Made by a program: the position numbers and the translations under genes
Assembly (NCBI GenBank): GCA_022570795.1
Contig: JAKUDP010000017.1
Location: 186,001 to 250,000 of the forward strand
Source of the DNA: Sphaerulina vaccinii
Taxonomy: Eukaryota > Ascomycota > Dothideomycetes > Mycosphaerellales > Mycosphaerellaceae
DNA: 64,000 bases
Direction of reading: 5' to 3'
Notes under the pieces: generated by a model
What the model was told of the DNA's origin: nothing
The model's input: the letters and a program-made list of their open reading frames with translations, nothing else
The model's database searches: none
Shown: piece after piece, positions 50,113 to 60,703 of the stretch
Numbering within the stretch: position 1 is the stretch's first letter
Layout of the letters: each line of letters begins with the position of its first letter

Positions 50113-51908
50113 ATGCTGCCTCTTGCTGCTCGGCGGCAGCTGGTCCGCATCAATGCCGCCAGCATCACCCCACTAACACCGCAGAGACGGACGTTCTTCG
50201 GCATGGGAGAGATTCTTGGAGTACTCACAAACCCAGCAGCCACACTTCAGCAATTGAAGGAGTCGAAAGACATGCTTCAAAAGGCCAAGGAAGAGAGCGA
50301 ACTCAAGAACGAACGAACCAAGATTCCGCCCAAGCACACTTTCAGCAAGCTGCCAGGATTCCATGGACGAAAGGTTGAGCAGACGTTGTTGCGCAAGATC
50401 CTGTCGAACACGCCGAAGATGACAGTGATGTTCGGTGCGACAAGTGTTGGCAAGACAGCCCTGCTTCGGGAGGTGCTTGCCACAGAGGACTTCTATGTTG
50501 TCAAATTCGACCTCCGAATAAGCGGTTTCGCTGATCTCAGAACGTTATACATGGTGCTCTGCGAGCAGTTCGAGCAATTCTTCGCTGAGGTGTGTGCGAA
50601 TCTAAACATTTCAATACGAATGACTGACGTTTCTAGATGCACGATGAAGAAATGGAGAAGAGTGGGCTCGTGTTCAAGCACCTCAAGTTAGATCTGCTCG
50701 AGAAGGAGCAGCCTGACAATGCTGGCAATGCAGGCTACACAGTCACAGTTGCCGATCTCGCGAGCTTGATGGAGTCATTGCAAAGCTGTCTGCTCAAGTA
50801 CTGGGAATACGAACCTCCATCAGTCAAAGACGAAGAGGGCAAAGATCTAGCAGAGAAGTCGCAGAACACTGACTCCTTGCAGGCTCGGCAGGCTGATGCG
50901 ACCGAGGCATCATCCGCAAAGGAAGTCTCAAAACCTTTGTCGAAGCAGGTCGGCGTGGCGAAGAAGGATGGGAAAGATGGCGAGTCCGGGAAGGAACAAA
51001 AAGAGCCCTTCAAGAAGCGACCCATCGTCTTCCTCATGGACGAAGCCCACAAGCTCCCGGCCCTTGTCGACGACCAACTGAGCTTGAAAGTCTTCCTCGA
51101 CACTCTCCTCGTACTCACGAAACAAGACCGCCTCTGCCACGTAATCTTAGCGACCAGCGACTCTTTCTTCCACCATTTTCTGCGCACCATGAACGTCGGG
51201 CACCACTCTCAACTCATCACGATAGGCGACTGCTCCAAGGAAGAAACCAAAGCGTACTTCGACGACATCGTCCTCGACACCATCCCCAAACATTTGAAGA
51301 ACAAGCTCAGCTTCGACGAACTCTACGACGCCTTTGGTGGCAAATTGGCACACATCAGCGACTACGTCAGCAGCTGGGTCAACTGCGATGGCGACCTTAC
51401 TATCTACGAATCCGCAATCTTTGTGCAAGCCTACACATTACTCCAATTCCATCTTACGCGCAGCACTTTTGCCACCTACAGTCCCCTCTCAGTCGCCATA
51501 GCCGGGAAGAGCACAGATGAAGACGAGTCCGTCTTCAAACCAGAACATCTGATCCATGTCATGAAGAAAATGGTTCAGACACCATACTCTCTGCCTTACT
51601 TCCAGCTATGCAAAGAGATCGGTACAAATGAAGTCGATTCCATGATCAAGACGCGCATACTGGAATTGAGGTGGACGAAGAGTGTCGCGAAGGAGGATAC
51701 TGCTGCTGAACATATCTGGAGTAAGGATGGGATTCAGAGGCCTGTTGTGTTGCCTATGACGAGGATTGTGAGGAGGGCTATGGAAGTTGTGTTGCAGGAG
51801 GATGGTGATCGGGAGAAGATTGCTAAAGGAGCGGGTGGGAGTGGGGAGAGGGATGCAGGCGCAGTCAATGACAGCAAGGAGAGGGATGCAGGAGGCAAGT
51901 ATTGCTAA
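50113..51908 (+). CDS. Mitochondrial P-loop ATPase (archaeal-type ATPase fold)
   Basis: Exons 50113-50589 and 50637-51908 (47-nt intron) give 582 residues. The N-terminus MLPLAARRQLVRINAASITP, then QRRTFF, is a typical mitochondrial presequence. The ATPase core has FHGRKVEQTLLRKIL before Walker A GATSVGKTALLREVL, and Walker B IVFLMDEAHKLPALV, with a charged Lys/Glu/Ser-rich insert (~230-290) between them. Then come CHVILATSDSFFHHFLR and DCSKEETKAYFDDIV, as in STAND/archaeal ATPase_2 proteins. The C-terminal region is helical. An in-frame 33-bp duplication near the stop repeats RDAG (51845-51892). Fungal homologues are uncharacterised; a matrix chaperone-like or DNA/RNA-related role is only inference. 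Confidence 0.82.
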
Positions 51909-52542
51909 GGTCTCAAGGTGCGCCTGAAAACATTGCTGGCACTGTCGGAAGCGCCGCACTGGACGAGATATCAATATCGACAGAACAAAGATTGCCAGAA
52001 CACTTGGCAGGTCAAATGGCAAGTTTCATGAGAAGGAGGATGCCTGCCTGGCATTGTCTCTTACTGAAGCGTTGATGGGTGAAGCGATCAGACAGGCTCT
52101 TGTGACATTGCTGGTGTTTTTAAAAGCGGACTTTGCGAGTGCTACAGCGAGCACTTCCTCTGTAGTGCCCAGCGAAGGTGCGAAAGCTGTAGATCTAGCG
52201 CCAGCTCAAAACGACGTAAGCAGATCCGCAACACAGCTCGAACGCCAACGGCACATACAATGCCAACCACCGAGTACGTCAGCTATCTTTGTAGCTACAA
52301 CTCCAGCGGGCAAGTTGTTGTTGTAACCACACCGTACTCCCCATTGGCCCCACAGCCACGCAGTCAGCACGAAGCGAAGTCGCACAACATGTAGTTGATC
52401 TACAACAAGGTATATACAACACACTCTGTAACATCTGACAGTCAGCCCACCGGCTCCGCCCTATACAAGATGTAAGCACGCTGTAGACAGTCTCGCTGAA
52501 CTGCTCTCCACATCTTGCTTTTTTTACAACGACCACACCACG
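51909..52542. other. Intergenic
   Basis: 634 bp between two forward genes without a domain-bearing frame. It should contain the promoter of the membrane-protein gene at 52543. Confidence 0.5.
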
Positions 52543-53498
52543 ATGGACGCCCCCAAGCAGCCAGGCTCGGACGACCAAGCGCCCGAAGTCTCGTATCGAG
52601 GTCATGACGATGGACCAATTCTAGCTTCACAAGGACCGATACTCGCTTCGCAGACATGGAATACGACGAGCAGCTTCGATCATAGTCCGCAGTACCAGCA
52701 AGAGAACAAGCCACACACGGGTGTCACGCCACTGCAACAGCAAGCTTTCTTGCCTCAGTATGCTCAATCGATGCAGGGGCAAGTGCTACCAGCACCCACG
52801 ATTCCGCAACAACACGAAGAACCCTCTCCGCCACCGGTCAAGAGGAAATGGATATGGCCACTGGCTCTTGTCGTCGCAGCTCTCGTAGCGTTGGGAGCAG
52901 GCATCGGCATAGGCTACGCTGTGGGCGACAACAAGCCTTCATCATCATCTGCAAACAACAACTCGACAAACGGCACCAGGTAGGCACAATCCCCAGCCAA
53001 CAAGTTCACATCCACTAACATTATATCCAGTGATTTCGTAACATCCGGCGACACCGGGATAACAGCTTTCACCTGCGACACAACCAAAACCTACGCTTCC
53101 CCATCCGGCCAGTCCTTCGCTCAAGAATGCGGCGTTTCCTATAAAACGAACCAAACAGCCTACGACAATTCCAGCGTGATCGTCAAGAATTTCGCAGGAC
53201 TGACAGTCTACGACTTTGAAACTTGTATGGATGAATGCGCGAAGAGGAATCGACAGCTAGCGATCGGAAATATGCTAGGAGATCCGTGTGTGGCTGTGAG
53301 CTTTTATGCGAATTTGACTTATAGTAAGTTTTTCGCAGCACAGGGGATGGGCTGAGGGATTTGCTAATGAGTGATATAGGTATACCAGCATGGGCAGGAA
53401 ACTGCTTCATCAAGAATGCGAAAGGCATAGGCAAGAATTGGGATACTAATAGCAATGCTAGCTTGACTGCTAGTGCTTATGTTGTTCAACTGAGTTAA
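52543..53498 (+). CDS. Type II single-pass membrane protein with PAN/apple-like ectodomain
   Basis: Exons 52543-52979, 53031-53323 and 53380-53498 (introns 51 and 56 nt), 282 residues. The cytoplasmic N-terminus (~105 residues) is Gln/Pro-rich with a duplicated GPILASQ. A TM helix follows KRKWIWP (LALVVAALVALGAGIGIGYA), then an Asn/Ser-rich stalk. The ectodomain has cysteine-containing motifs TAFTCDTTKTY, QECGVSY, TVYDFETCMDECAKRN, DPCVAVSFYANLTY and AGNCFIKNAKG. This ETCMDECA...CVAVSF...GNCFIKN order resembles PAN/apple-type modules of many Pezizomycotina membrane proteins. Sequons (NLT, NQT, NSS) suggest glycosylation. Ligand and function are unknown. A copy of the gene's 3' end lies at 53719 (Part 2). 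Confidence 0.82.
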
Positions 53499-53500
53499 GT
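53462..53500 (+). repeat. Duplicated 3' coding end, copy 1 (in gene)
   Basis: CTTGACTGCTAGTGCTTAT followed by GTTCA and TGAG, spanning the stop codon at 53496. The same order recurs at 53719. Confidence 0.6.
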
Positions 53501-53895
53501 GGTTCGGGGAAGGGGAGGGGAGTAGCTGACCGCATCTTCTAAGATACATGGAGAACCATATAGAAGAAGTACCTTTTTAGCATCGCATCGCATCACAAAG
53601 ACTTCTCTATCATGGCAGAATAGAACAATCAAAGCACTTTGCAACTTATGAGAAAGTCTACCCAGCCTTTCTCTGTACCTACTCACTCTGCCCGTTTTGA
53701 CCCCTGCTTGAGCCTTGCCTTGACTGCTAGTGCTTATATGGTTCAGTTGAGCTGAGTCGAGATAGGATGAGGTGGCAGAAAAGAATTTCGTGAAAGCACT
53801 TGTGTATACCGATTTACAGTCTAGCTCGCAAACGCTCTCAGAACAAACAGCTTAACACATCAGAGAGGAACAGCCCACTTCTCAAGCCAATCGAA
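53499..53895. other. Intergenic with a partial duplication of the upstream gene's 3' end
   Basis: 397 bp between convergent genes. It holds a ~40-bp imperfect copy of the last coding bases of the membrane-protein gene (53719-53760) and no open gene. Confidence 0.55.
53719..53760 (+). repeat. Duplicated 3' coding end, copy 2 (intergenic)
   Basis: CTTGACTGCTAGTGCTTAT is identical over 19 bases to 53462-53480, then about 20 bp match imperfectly. It lies about 257 bp downstream of copy 1. Confidence 0.6.
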
Positions 53896-56800
53896 TCAAA
53901 TCAAGAACTGGTCGCCGCACAGTGTAGAATGGTCGACGTCCATACCAGCCTTACTCTGCACCTTCCGATCCTGCACCTCACTAACCCTTCCAGTCTTAAC
54001 CTCGCCTCGAACCTCAAGTCCATCCCTAATAATATACACCCTCCCCTCCCAAGCCTGCAACCTCTCCTGCGGCTCAACAACATTGCTCGAAATCAGTCTA
54101 TACGTGTGTCCAAGCAGATGTCGCTGAGGTGTGTTCAACGCGAGCTCCTCATTTGAGAAGTTGAGTATAATGAGTGCCATTTGTCCGTCTTCGGCCATCT
54201 TCGTGAAAGTGAACGTATCCTTGTTGTCATGGTCATACAGTGCAAAAGTCCCGAACATGAAGAGTTCTTTGTACTCTTTCCGCATTGCAATTCTTCGCTT
54301 CCAGAAATTCCAGATAGAGTCGTGGTCGGCTTTTTGAGCTTCGACGTTGAGCCAGGAGAAATTATCGTTGACTTTCATCCAGGTGGGATTAGAGCCTGTG
54401 AAGCCACCGTTGGCTTCTGCGTTCCATTGCATTGGTGTTCGGGAGTTATCGCGGCCGACTTTGAAGACTCCGTGGATAGCGTTCTCGCGAGCGTTGGGAT
54501 CGATGTCGCGATAGTTGTTACAGTAATCTTCGACGTAGATCTTCGCGTCTGGGTCACGGAACTCGGAGACGCCCCAAGATTCTGGCATGTTGAGCATGCC
54601 GATCTCTTGGCCTTGGTAGATGAATTCTGTACCACTGAGGGTCGTTTGGAGTATTGCAAGGAGTTTGCCAGCTTTGCGCCAGTACTTGTGTTCTGGAGTT
54701 GCGTAGCGAGCGATGCTACGTGGCTGATCGTGGTTCTCCATGAAGACTGTGCCCCATGCGCCGCTGTCTGTGATGAGGCTTTGGGCTTTCATCAAGGCGT
54801 CCTTGAACTTGGGAAGAGTATAGCTTTCATCGTCATCCATGTAGTTGCTGACCTCGTGCTTGGCATATTCGTCTGGGTTATCGTTGTTGCCGAGCTTGAC
54901 CATGTCGAAGTCGAAGACCATGCTTAGCTCTTTCTCGTCAGGATGAACATATTTCAATAGTTCTTCGCATGGGGTTAGAGGCAGTTCGCCCACAATCATC
55001 AGATCTTTGCCATTGCTGTCTCGTTCCATCTTAGTCCGAATCTCTTTCAGCCATTTATGCATCTCTGGTCCATTCATGTAGTGCTTACTTCCAGGTTGCC
55101 ACTTGCCTGGTACACTGACCTCGACATCTGGATACTGCGGATTCTTGCAGAAGCGGTTCGCAGTATCCAGTCGGAAGCCGTCAACACCACGATCGATCCA
55201 GAACTTGATGGCTGACTGGTAGACAGCCTCTCGCATCTCTGAGTTATGCCAATTGAGATCTGGTTGAGACTCAAGGAACAGATGGATATAGTACTGGTCT
55301 CTTGCCGGAACATGAGTCCAGGCACTACCGCCGAAAGCTGCACGCCAGTTGGATGGCTCCTCAACAAGTTCGCCTTTGATCATATTCTCAGGTCTCTTAT
55401 CAGCCCACATGTACCAATCAGCCTTCGGGTTGTCCTTTGACTTGGCACTCTCCTTGAACCATGCATGTTGATCAGAGGTATGAGTAATGACAAGGTCGAG
55501 AATGATCTTCATATCACGATCGTGGACTCCTTTGATCAACGTCTCAATGTCGCCAAGTGATCCGAACTGATCGTGCATGTCTTCATAGTCGCTGATGTCG
55601 TAGCCCCAGTCGTCGAGAGGAGACTTGTATGTTGGCGATAGCCAGATCATATCAATGCCGAAGTCTTTAAGGTAGTCGAGCTTGGAAATGATACCTTGCA
55701 GATCACCGATACCGTCGCCATTGGAGTCTTTGAATGACATAGGCCAGACTTGGTAAGCGACCACGCCCTTCCACCATGGCCTGCCTTGTGCATCTATCTC
55801 AAGAACATTAGCTGGCGCTGTGCTGTTTGCGACAATCTTGAGAGTGTCAACAGATGCTGTCTCGCTTGCAACAAGCTCAAGATCTTTGGCTGGTGCTTTG
55901 CCATTGACGACATCCTCAGAGGCGTTTACTGATGGAGCGCAACTTGTGGCCAAGACTTCACTGGCTGCGCTAGAGCTTGCTGGCGATGGCACAACGCTCC
56001 AGGCAGACTCTTGCTCATCAGAAGGTGCAATTTCATTACTTGATTTCTGCTGAGCAGGATGATCGACTCCGTCAACTGACTCGCTCGGCAAACCGGTTTG
56101 CACCGAGCTGCTTACAACATTGGATATCCCTTGGTCAGGAGCTGGAGCAATGGAGGATCGCGCAGACAGTGCTGCACCGAAGAATTCGTCAATTGTGCGT
56201 TGTTTCTTCATGATCGGTTCGTGTTTCGCGTCAGCATCCCGAGTGCTCGAGGTAGAGGTCTCATACTCCAAAGGCTTCGAGGTTGATAGACGGATTCCAT
56301 TTGTTCCGTCACCCGGTATAGAGTGTTGGTCTTGGTCCTTGGCGGTCTTTTTCCCCGACTCTTCAGCTACTGTAGCAGCAGAAAGCTGCTGGCTTAGTGC
56401 TCTGCTCAATGACCCGCCAATTGTATCTTGTTTGTCAAGCGACAGGCCGAGAGATGCTGGGGCATCTTGGCCGCCGGAGGCTGGAGTGGCAAAGTTGTAC
56501 GGTCTGCAGATCGAAAGCTGGGATCCATTGGCAACCTCTTCCGCCAGAGTGGGTCGCACATGATCGCCAACAGCAATAGCGTCCGAATCGTCAAATGCCG
56601 CAATAATGTCCGCCCCATCGGTCTCCCTGCTGCTCACGCTCAAGGATTCGCCAGTTGTGTCTTGTTCGTCCATCGACGGGCTGTGACTCCCGTTGGCAGT
56701 CTGCTCGTTCGCGGCTGGTTGCTGTACGGCTTCAGCACTGTCGGTCTGGGTGGTTGAATCATGGACTCCATTGACAATCTTCGCTGGCAATGTGGGTCTC

Positions 56801-56934
56801 GCGGATCGCACTTGTTCTCGTCCCAGTCTGGTAAGGGCCTCGACAATCTTTGAATAAAGTTCTTGAACGATTTGAAGAAGTTGAGATGCATCGAATTGAG
56901 CTGGAAAGATCTGCTGGGAGTCCGAGGTAGACAT
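53896..56934 (-). CDS. GH13 alpha-glucosidase/maltase with long repeat-built N-terminal extension
   Basis: Intronless, 1012 residues. From ~388 (WWKGVVAYQVWPMSF) a complete GH13 enzyme of the maltase/oligo-1,6-glucosidase branch follows: DSNGDGIGDLQGI, DLVITHTSDQH, nucleophile in GVDGFRLDTANR (~D590), acid/base in IVGELPL (~E650), and ENHDQPR (~D736). It ends with a beta-sandwich lacking a secretion signal, so it is probably cytosolic and cleaves maltose or isomaltose. The first ~387 residues are an unusual Ser/Ala/Asp-rich extension. It holds three imperfect repeats of 60-70 residues marked by RPTLPAKIVNG / RPTLAEEVANG and MDEQDTTGESLS / LDKQDTIGGSLS / MKKQRTIDEFFGAALS. Fungal maltases normally begin near the WWK motif. 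No stop or splice signal separates extension and enzyme. Confidence 0.88.
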   Translation of the reverse strand: MSTSDSQQIFPAQFDASQLLQIVQELYSKIVEALTRLGREQVRSARPTLPAKIVNGVHDSTTQTDSAEAVQQPAANEQTANGSHSPSMDEQDTTGESLSVSSRETDGADIIAAFDDSDAIAVGDHVRPTLAEEVANGSQLSICRPYNFATPASGGQDAPASLGLSLDKQDTIGGSLSRALSQQLSAATVAEESGKKTAKDQDQHSIPGDGTNGIRLSTSKPLEYETSTSSTRDADAKHEPIMKKQRTIDEFFGAALSARSSIAPAPDQGISNVVSSSVQTGLPSESVDGVDHPAQQKSSNEIAPSDEQESAWSVVPSPASSSAASEVLATSCAPSVNASEDVVNGKAPAKDLELVASETASVDTLKIVANSTAPANVLEIDAQGRPWWKGVVAYQVWPMSFKDSNGDGIGDLQGIISKLDYLKDFGIDMIWLSPTYKSPLDDWGYDISDYEDMHDQFGSLGDIETLIKGVHDRDMKIILDLVITHTSDQHAWFKESAKSKDNPKADWYMWADKRPENMIKGELVEEPSNWRAAFGGSAWTHVPARDQYYIHLFLESQPDLNWHNSEMREAVYQSAIKFWIDRGVDGFRLDTANRFCKNPQYPDVEVSVPGKWQPGSKHYMNGPEMHKWLKEIRTKMERDSNGKDLMIVGELPLTPCEELLKYVHPDEKELSMVFDFDMVKLGNNDNPDEYAKHEVSNYMDDDESYTLPKFKDALMKAQSLITDSGAWGTVFMENHDQPRSIARYATPEHKYWRKAGKLLAILQTTLSGTEFIYQGQEIGMLNMPESWGVSEFRDPDAKIYVEDYCNNYRDIDPNARENAIHGVFKVGRDNSRTPMQWNAEANGGFTGSNPTWMKVNDNFSWLNVEAQKADHDSIWNFWKRRIAMRKEYKELFMFGTFALYDHDNKDTFTFTKMAEDGQMALIILNFSNEELALNTPQRHLLGHTYRLISSNVVEPQERLQAWEGRVYIIRDGLEVRGEVKTGRVSEVQDRKVQSKAGMDVDHSTLCGDQFLI

Positions 56935-57280
56935 AGAGTATGGGCGTTCCAGGTTCAGGTGAGGAATGCCGTCGAGGTTGTCGTACGGTTACTGATCTCA
57001 ATGCTGAAGTGTACTGCTATCAGAGGCTGGCCAGAAGTGTATATATGTTGCTTGAGTAGCATTATACCATGATGCTTGAGGTTGGTGAGTTGGCCGCGTA
57101 CAGTATGTCATGCTGCCTGTCAGCAACTGATTTGTTTGCCAGAGTCCCTTGTGTTTGTGTCTTTGACCTCGATGTTTTCCGGCTCCGAGTCCTCGGTGGT
57201 GAATGTGGTGCTGGCTCGAGGTTACCAAAACTGAGGGCAAATATGGCAGCAGTAGGAGTCTCCTAGCACATCTTGGCCTT
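56935..57280. other. Intergenic
   Basis: 346 bp between two reverse genes: promoter of the maltase gene and 3' flank of DCS1. No gene is seen. Confidence 0.5.
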
Positions 57281-58255
57281 TCATCCTTCCAACGTCACCT
57301 CTCTTCCCTCCTTCAGTGGCAAATAAATCTTCTGCCACAGTTCACTCTCCTCGCCGATTGTATAGCTCAAATCAACCTGATCCATTCCTCTTTCATCCCT
57401 CATCCACTCCAGTTGTGAGATAATATTCTCCAGCCCCAAAGCTTTGCCCACAGCTTGAGTTCCAGTGGCGTCGAGGTTCACATGCACAATATGTGTGTGG
57501 AAGTGATAATATGTCGGTTGGTAGTGGATGTAGAACTTCAGCATGTCGCTTTCAACTCCAGGATAAAGCTTGACCACAGCTTCCATGACCGCCTTTCGTA
57601 GCAGTCTGAGCCATGGCACATCCTGCTTGGTGAGATCACGAACAGACCAGATGTCTCGTCTGGAGACGAGAGCGAGAAGGTGAAGGGAGCCGATCGTCTT
57701 ACGATCCCAGTTGAGGTCCGGTAAGAGTAAGAAGTCATCTTGAGGATTTGCTTCGCTCGAGCGATACAGCACGTTCTCTTGTTCTTTCCTCCCCTCAAGA
57801 ATGTTGAACACCCAGTTGAGTCGACCCTCCTCTCTGCACAATTTCATGTAAGGTCTCACATATCTGGCATATATCTCGGGAGTCTCTGTGACAACTCGTG
57901 TCTGTTGGAAAGAGTACTTCTTAAAATGCTTCTCTGTTGCTGGCCAGATGAGGTTGATCTTGAGATCGGGTGGCGTAGGCTGAACGGGTGATACCGCAGC
58001 GGCAGAATTGGCCATGTACCACCTGTAGATATCATTCTCGCCCAAATTCCGTACATTTGTCAGGAGCTTCGCGAAGAAGGTGAAGTAGGTAATGTCCGCA
58101 CTGTTAAAAGTCGGGAAGGCCGCTCTTTCCGCCAAGAGAAGAGCCGGTTGGTCTTGAATTCTGCCTGAAAGAATGATGCGGCGACCTTGTGAGTCTGTGT
58201 TGAGAACCTTCTCGAATTGGAATGAGGCGAGGACCTCTGCTGATGGAGATGCCAT
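57281..58255 (-). CDS. DCS1: Scavenger mRNA decapping enzyme DcpS
   Basis: Intronless, 324 residues, the usual size. It hydrolyses m7GpppN cap fragments left by 3'-5' mRNA decay. The N-terminal domain (FQFEKVLNTDSQGRRIILSG, and later EKHFKKYSFQQTRVV) is followed by the HIT-fold domain. There DLNWDRKTIGSLHLLALV precedes the histidine triad in YIHYQPTYYHFHTHIVHVN (H251, H253, H255; central catalytic His). The C-terminal YTIGEESELWQKIYLPLKEG closes the fold. The start at 58255 (MASPSAEVLASF) agrees with family alignment. It lies between the maltase and epimerase genes, all reverse, without obvious functional link. Confidence 0.92.
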   Translation of the reverse strand: MASPSAEVLASFQFEKVLNTDSQGRRIILSGRIQDQPALLLAERAAFPTFNSADITYFTFFAKLLTNVRNLGENDIYRWYMANSAAAVSPVQPTPPDLKINLIWPATEKHFKKYSFQQTRVVTETPEIYARYVRPYMKLCREEGRLNWVFNILEGRKEQENVLYRSSEANPQDDFLLLPDLNWDRKTIGSLHLLALVSRRDIWSVRDLTKQDVPWLRLLRKAVMEAVVKLYPGVESDMLKFYIHYQPTYYHFHTHIVHVNLDATGTQAVGKALGLENIISQLEWMRDERGMDQVDLSYTIGEESELWQKIYLPLKEGREVTLEG

Positions 58256-58688
58256 CTTTGTTGATTGGTGGGTGATATGTTGTTGGTGTGAGGGTGTACA
58301 GGAGAGAAGGTGAAGTTGAGCGACTTCCGAAGTGGAGGAACTAGCCGATTGACGCCAAGCAATGGTCGATATATATGGAAAGAGCAGAAGTTAGGAAGTT
58401 ACTAGGAAGGATAGCATCGGGCATCGTAAGACTGGTGTTTAGGCAGGGCAGGGCAGAGGGGAGACTCATTAGTGGAATTCGGCTCTGCTCGGAAGCCAGT
58501 AGAGGAAGCCAAGTGAGCGAATGAGCAAATGAGCACCAATGATAGATATATGTTGAAGATACACGCTCCATTGTGTTCTTCTTTTGGGTATCCAGTCGCT
58601 TGTGTAGCCAAGTCTATTCTTCTATATCCTCCAAGCAGATGTTCTCACGTATGTGTGCCACATATGTTCCACACCTCATTTCTTCCTC
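58256..58688. other. Intergenic
   Basis: 433 bp between two reverse genes. Only short frames without domains are seen; it contains the DCS1 promoter. Confidence 0.5.
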
Positions 58689-59949
58689 CTACTTCTTCAA
58701 AGCATCTAAGAACTCCTTCGGAGGCTGCTGTCTATACCCCTGAGGGTTATTCTCCGTCCACCTCCACAGATCCGCACAAGCATCTTCGAGCGTGAACTTG
58801 GTCTCCCACTTGAGCTCCCTGTTTGCTCGTGTAGCATTGGCAGTCAAGTTGAGCACATCTCCCGCACGTCGAGGAGCGACCTCGTATGGCAAGTCCCTCC
58901 CTACGGCTTTGCTGAAAGCTGCAATCATCTCGTACACGGTACTACCGCGACCAGTGCCCAGATTCCATGCTCTGACGCCAGGGCTGTGTTCGCGGAGGTG
59001 GTTGAGTGCGACGACGTGGCCGGCTGAAAGGTCGAGGACGTGGAGGTAGTCGCGGATGGCGGTGCCGTCTTTGGAGTCGTAGTCTATCGCACATCTCGTT
59101 AGCATGATACTTCTTGTACAGTAGAGCAGGTTGGAGAGATATACCATCTCCAAAGACGAGCAACTTCTCTCTCTTCCCTACAGCAACCTGCGCCAACAAT
59201 GGCAACAAATTATACGGCACACCCTGAGGATCCTCGCCCATAATGCCTGAAGGATGACTTCCAGCTGGATTGAAATATCTCAGCAGAGCCGCATTATGCA
59301 CTTTCTCATCTTTGCCCTCTTTCTTCGCCCGTGTCCTCTCAGCATTGATATAATCAGTGATGAGCGTCTCTACAGTGAACTTCGTATTTCCATAAGGATT
59401 CGTAGGACCGAGAGGACATTCCTCCGGGATAGGAATCATATGCGGGAACCTCGTCGCATCTCCATACACCGTCGCCGACGAAGAGAAGACAATGTTTGTC
59501 ACATTGTGCTTCTGCATACTCCTCAACAAGCAAAGAGTACCGTAGACATTGACATGGTAATAATCCAATGGAATCTCAGCACTTTCGCCTACAGCTTTCA
59601 AAGCAGCGAAGTGGATGACATTGTCAATGTCTGGATGTTTGTCAAAGACTGCGTCCAAAGCTTTCTCGTCGGTGATGTCGAGTTTCTCGTATTCTGGTCT
59701 TTTGCCGGAGATGAGTTCGATGCGGTTGAGGACTTCGTCGGAGGAATTGTAGAGATTGTCGACGATGACCACCTTGTAGTCGGCTTCGAGGAGCGCGAGT
59801 GCTGTGAAGGACCCGATATAGCCTGTGCCACTGTTCTTTCCATATCAGTATACAGACATTAACAGCTGTTTGAAGCTATAACGTGCTCGAAGATGAGGTG
59901 AAAGAGGCATTGAGACATACCCAGTGACGAGAACTGATCCGACGACCAT
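58689..59949 (-). CDS. galE: UDP-glucose 4-epimerase (monofunctional)
   Basis: Three exons on the reverse strand: 59921-59949 (29 nt, MVVGSVLVTG), 59145-59830 and 58689-59083, giving 369 residues; introns are 90 and 61 nt. Motifs: GGTGYIGS (NAD+, split by intron 1), FAALKAVGES, SSATVYG with the catalytic YxxxK in NPYGNTK, LRYFNPAGSHPSG, and DGTAIRDYLHVLDLSAGHV after intron 2. It converts UDP-glucose to UDP-galactose (Leloir pathway) and may supply galactose for wall polysaccharide or galactofuranose. The mutarotase domain of yeast Gal10 is absent, as usual in filamentous fungi. Splicing the 29-nt first exon is required to complete the NAD-binding loop, which fixes the start. Confidence 0.93.
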
Positions 59950-60703
59950 TTTGACAGCTTCGAGAGGCGCAGAGATGTAGTGAAACTGTGTTACTCGGGA
60001 GAGACACACAACTGTTGTATGCGCGGGGCAGTTGGATGGTGGATATATTTTGTTGACCGCTACACAGATCCCTGCAGGAGCTCGTGCTTCGGGCGTTTCA
60101 AGGTCAAACTTCGGGAAGTGGCCATCTTTCCCGATCGTTTCAAAGTCCAACAACACCTTCTCCTTCTTCTTTCCTACAACACCACCGAAAGTCGGGTCAT
60201 TCTCTCCACCGCTGACTCCTTACCCGGGGCTGAAAATGCGATGGGGTGTGACGAGCTTTTGACGTCCACTTCCACCTCATCTTCTCGACTTCGCCACACT
60301 AGTCTCATTAAAGTTTGGATGACTAATACCATATATCTTGGCGCCTTTTTCGCCACTCACCCTTCGCGTTGGTCTCTTTCATTCTCTTCTCATCATCATA
60401 CCAATCCTCACACTTGCGTACTCTCAAGCGTTAAGCTACGATGGTCACTTCCAGCGAGGTCCAGAGTCCCTGTCCTCGACACAGACACCCCAGGTGAAGC
60501 AATTTGACGCGTCCGCGAAGAGGACGTGGACGCGATCCAGGCCTACTAAACAAGCATGAGAAAGATCTAATCAGGATGGAAGTGAGTACGACGTGCATTC
60601 AGATATGGGAGTCTCTTACGACCACACGACGACTTCGATTGGTACCTCCTGCATGCTACCACCCAAGCTGGTATACAACATCTTGCTGCTCCCACAACCA
60701 ATT
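59950..60703. other. Intergenic
   Basis: 754 bp between two reverse genes. The forward frames here (60338-60884) overlap the P450 gene or lack any domain, so none is called. The galE promoter should lie in the first part. Confidence 0.45.
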
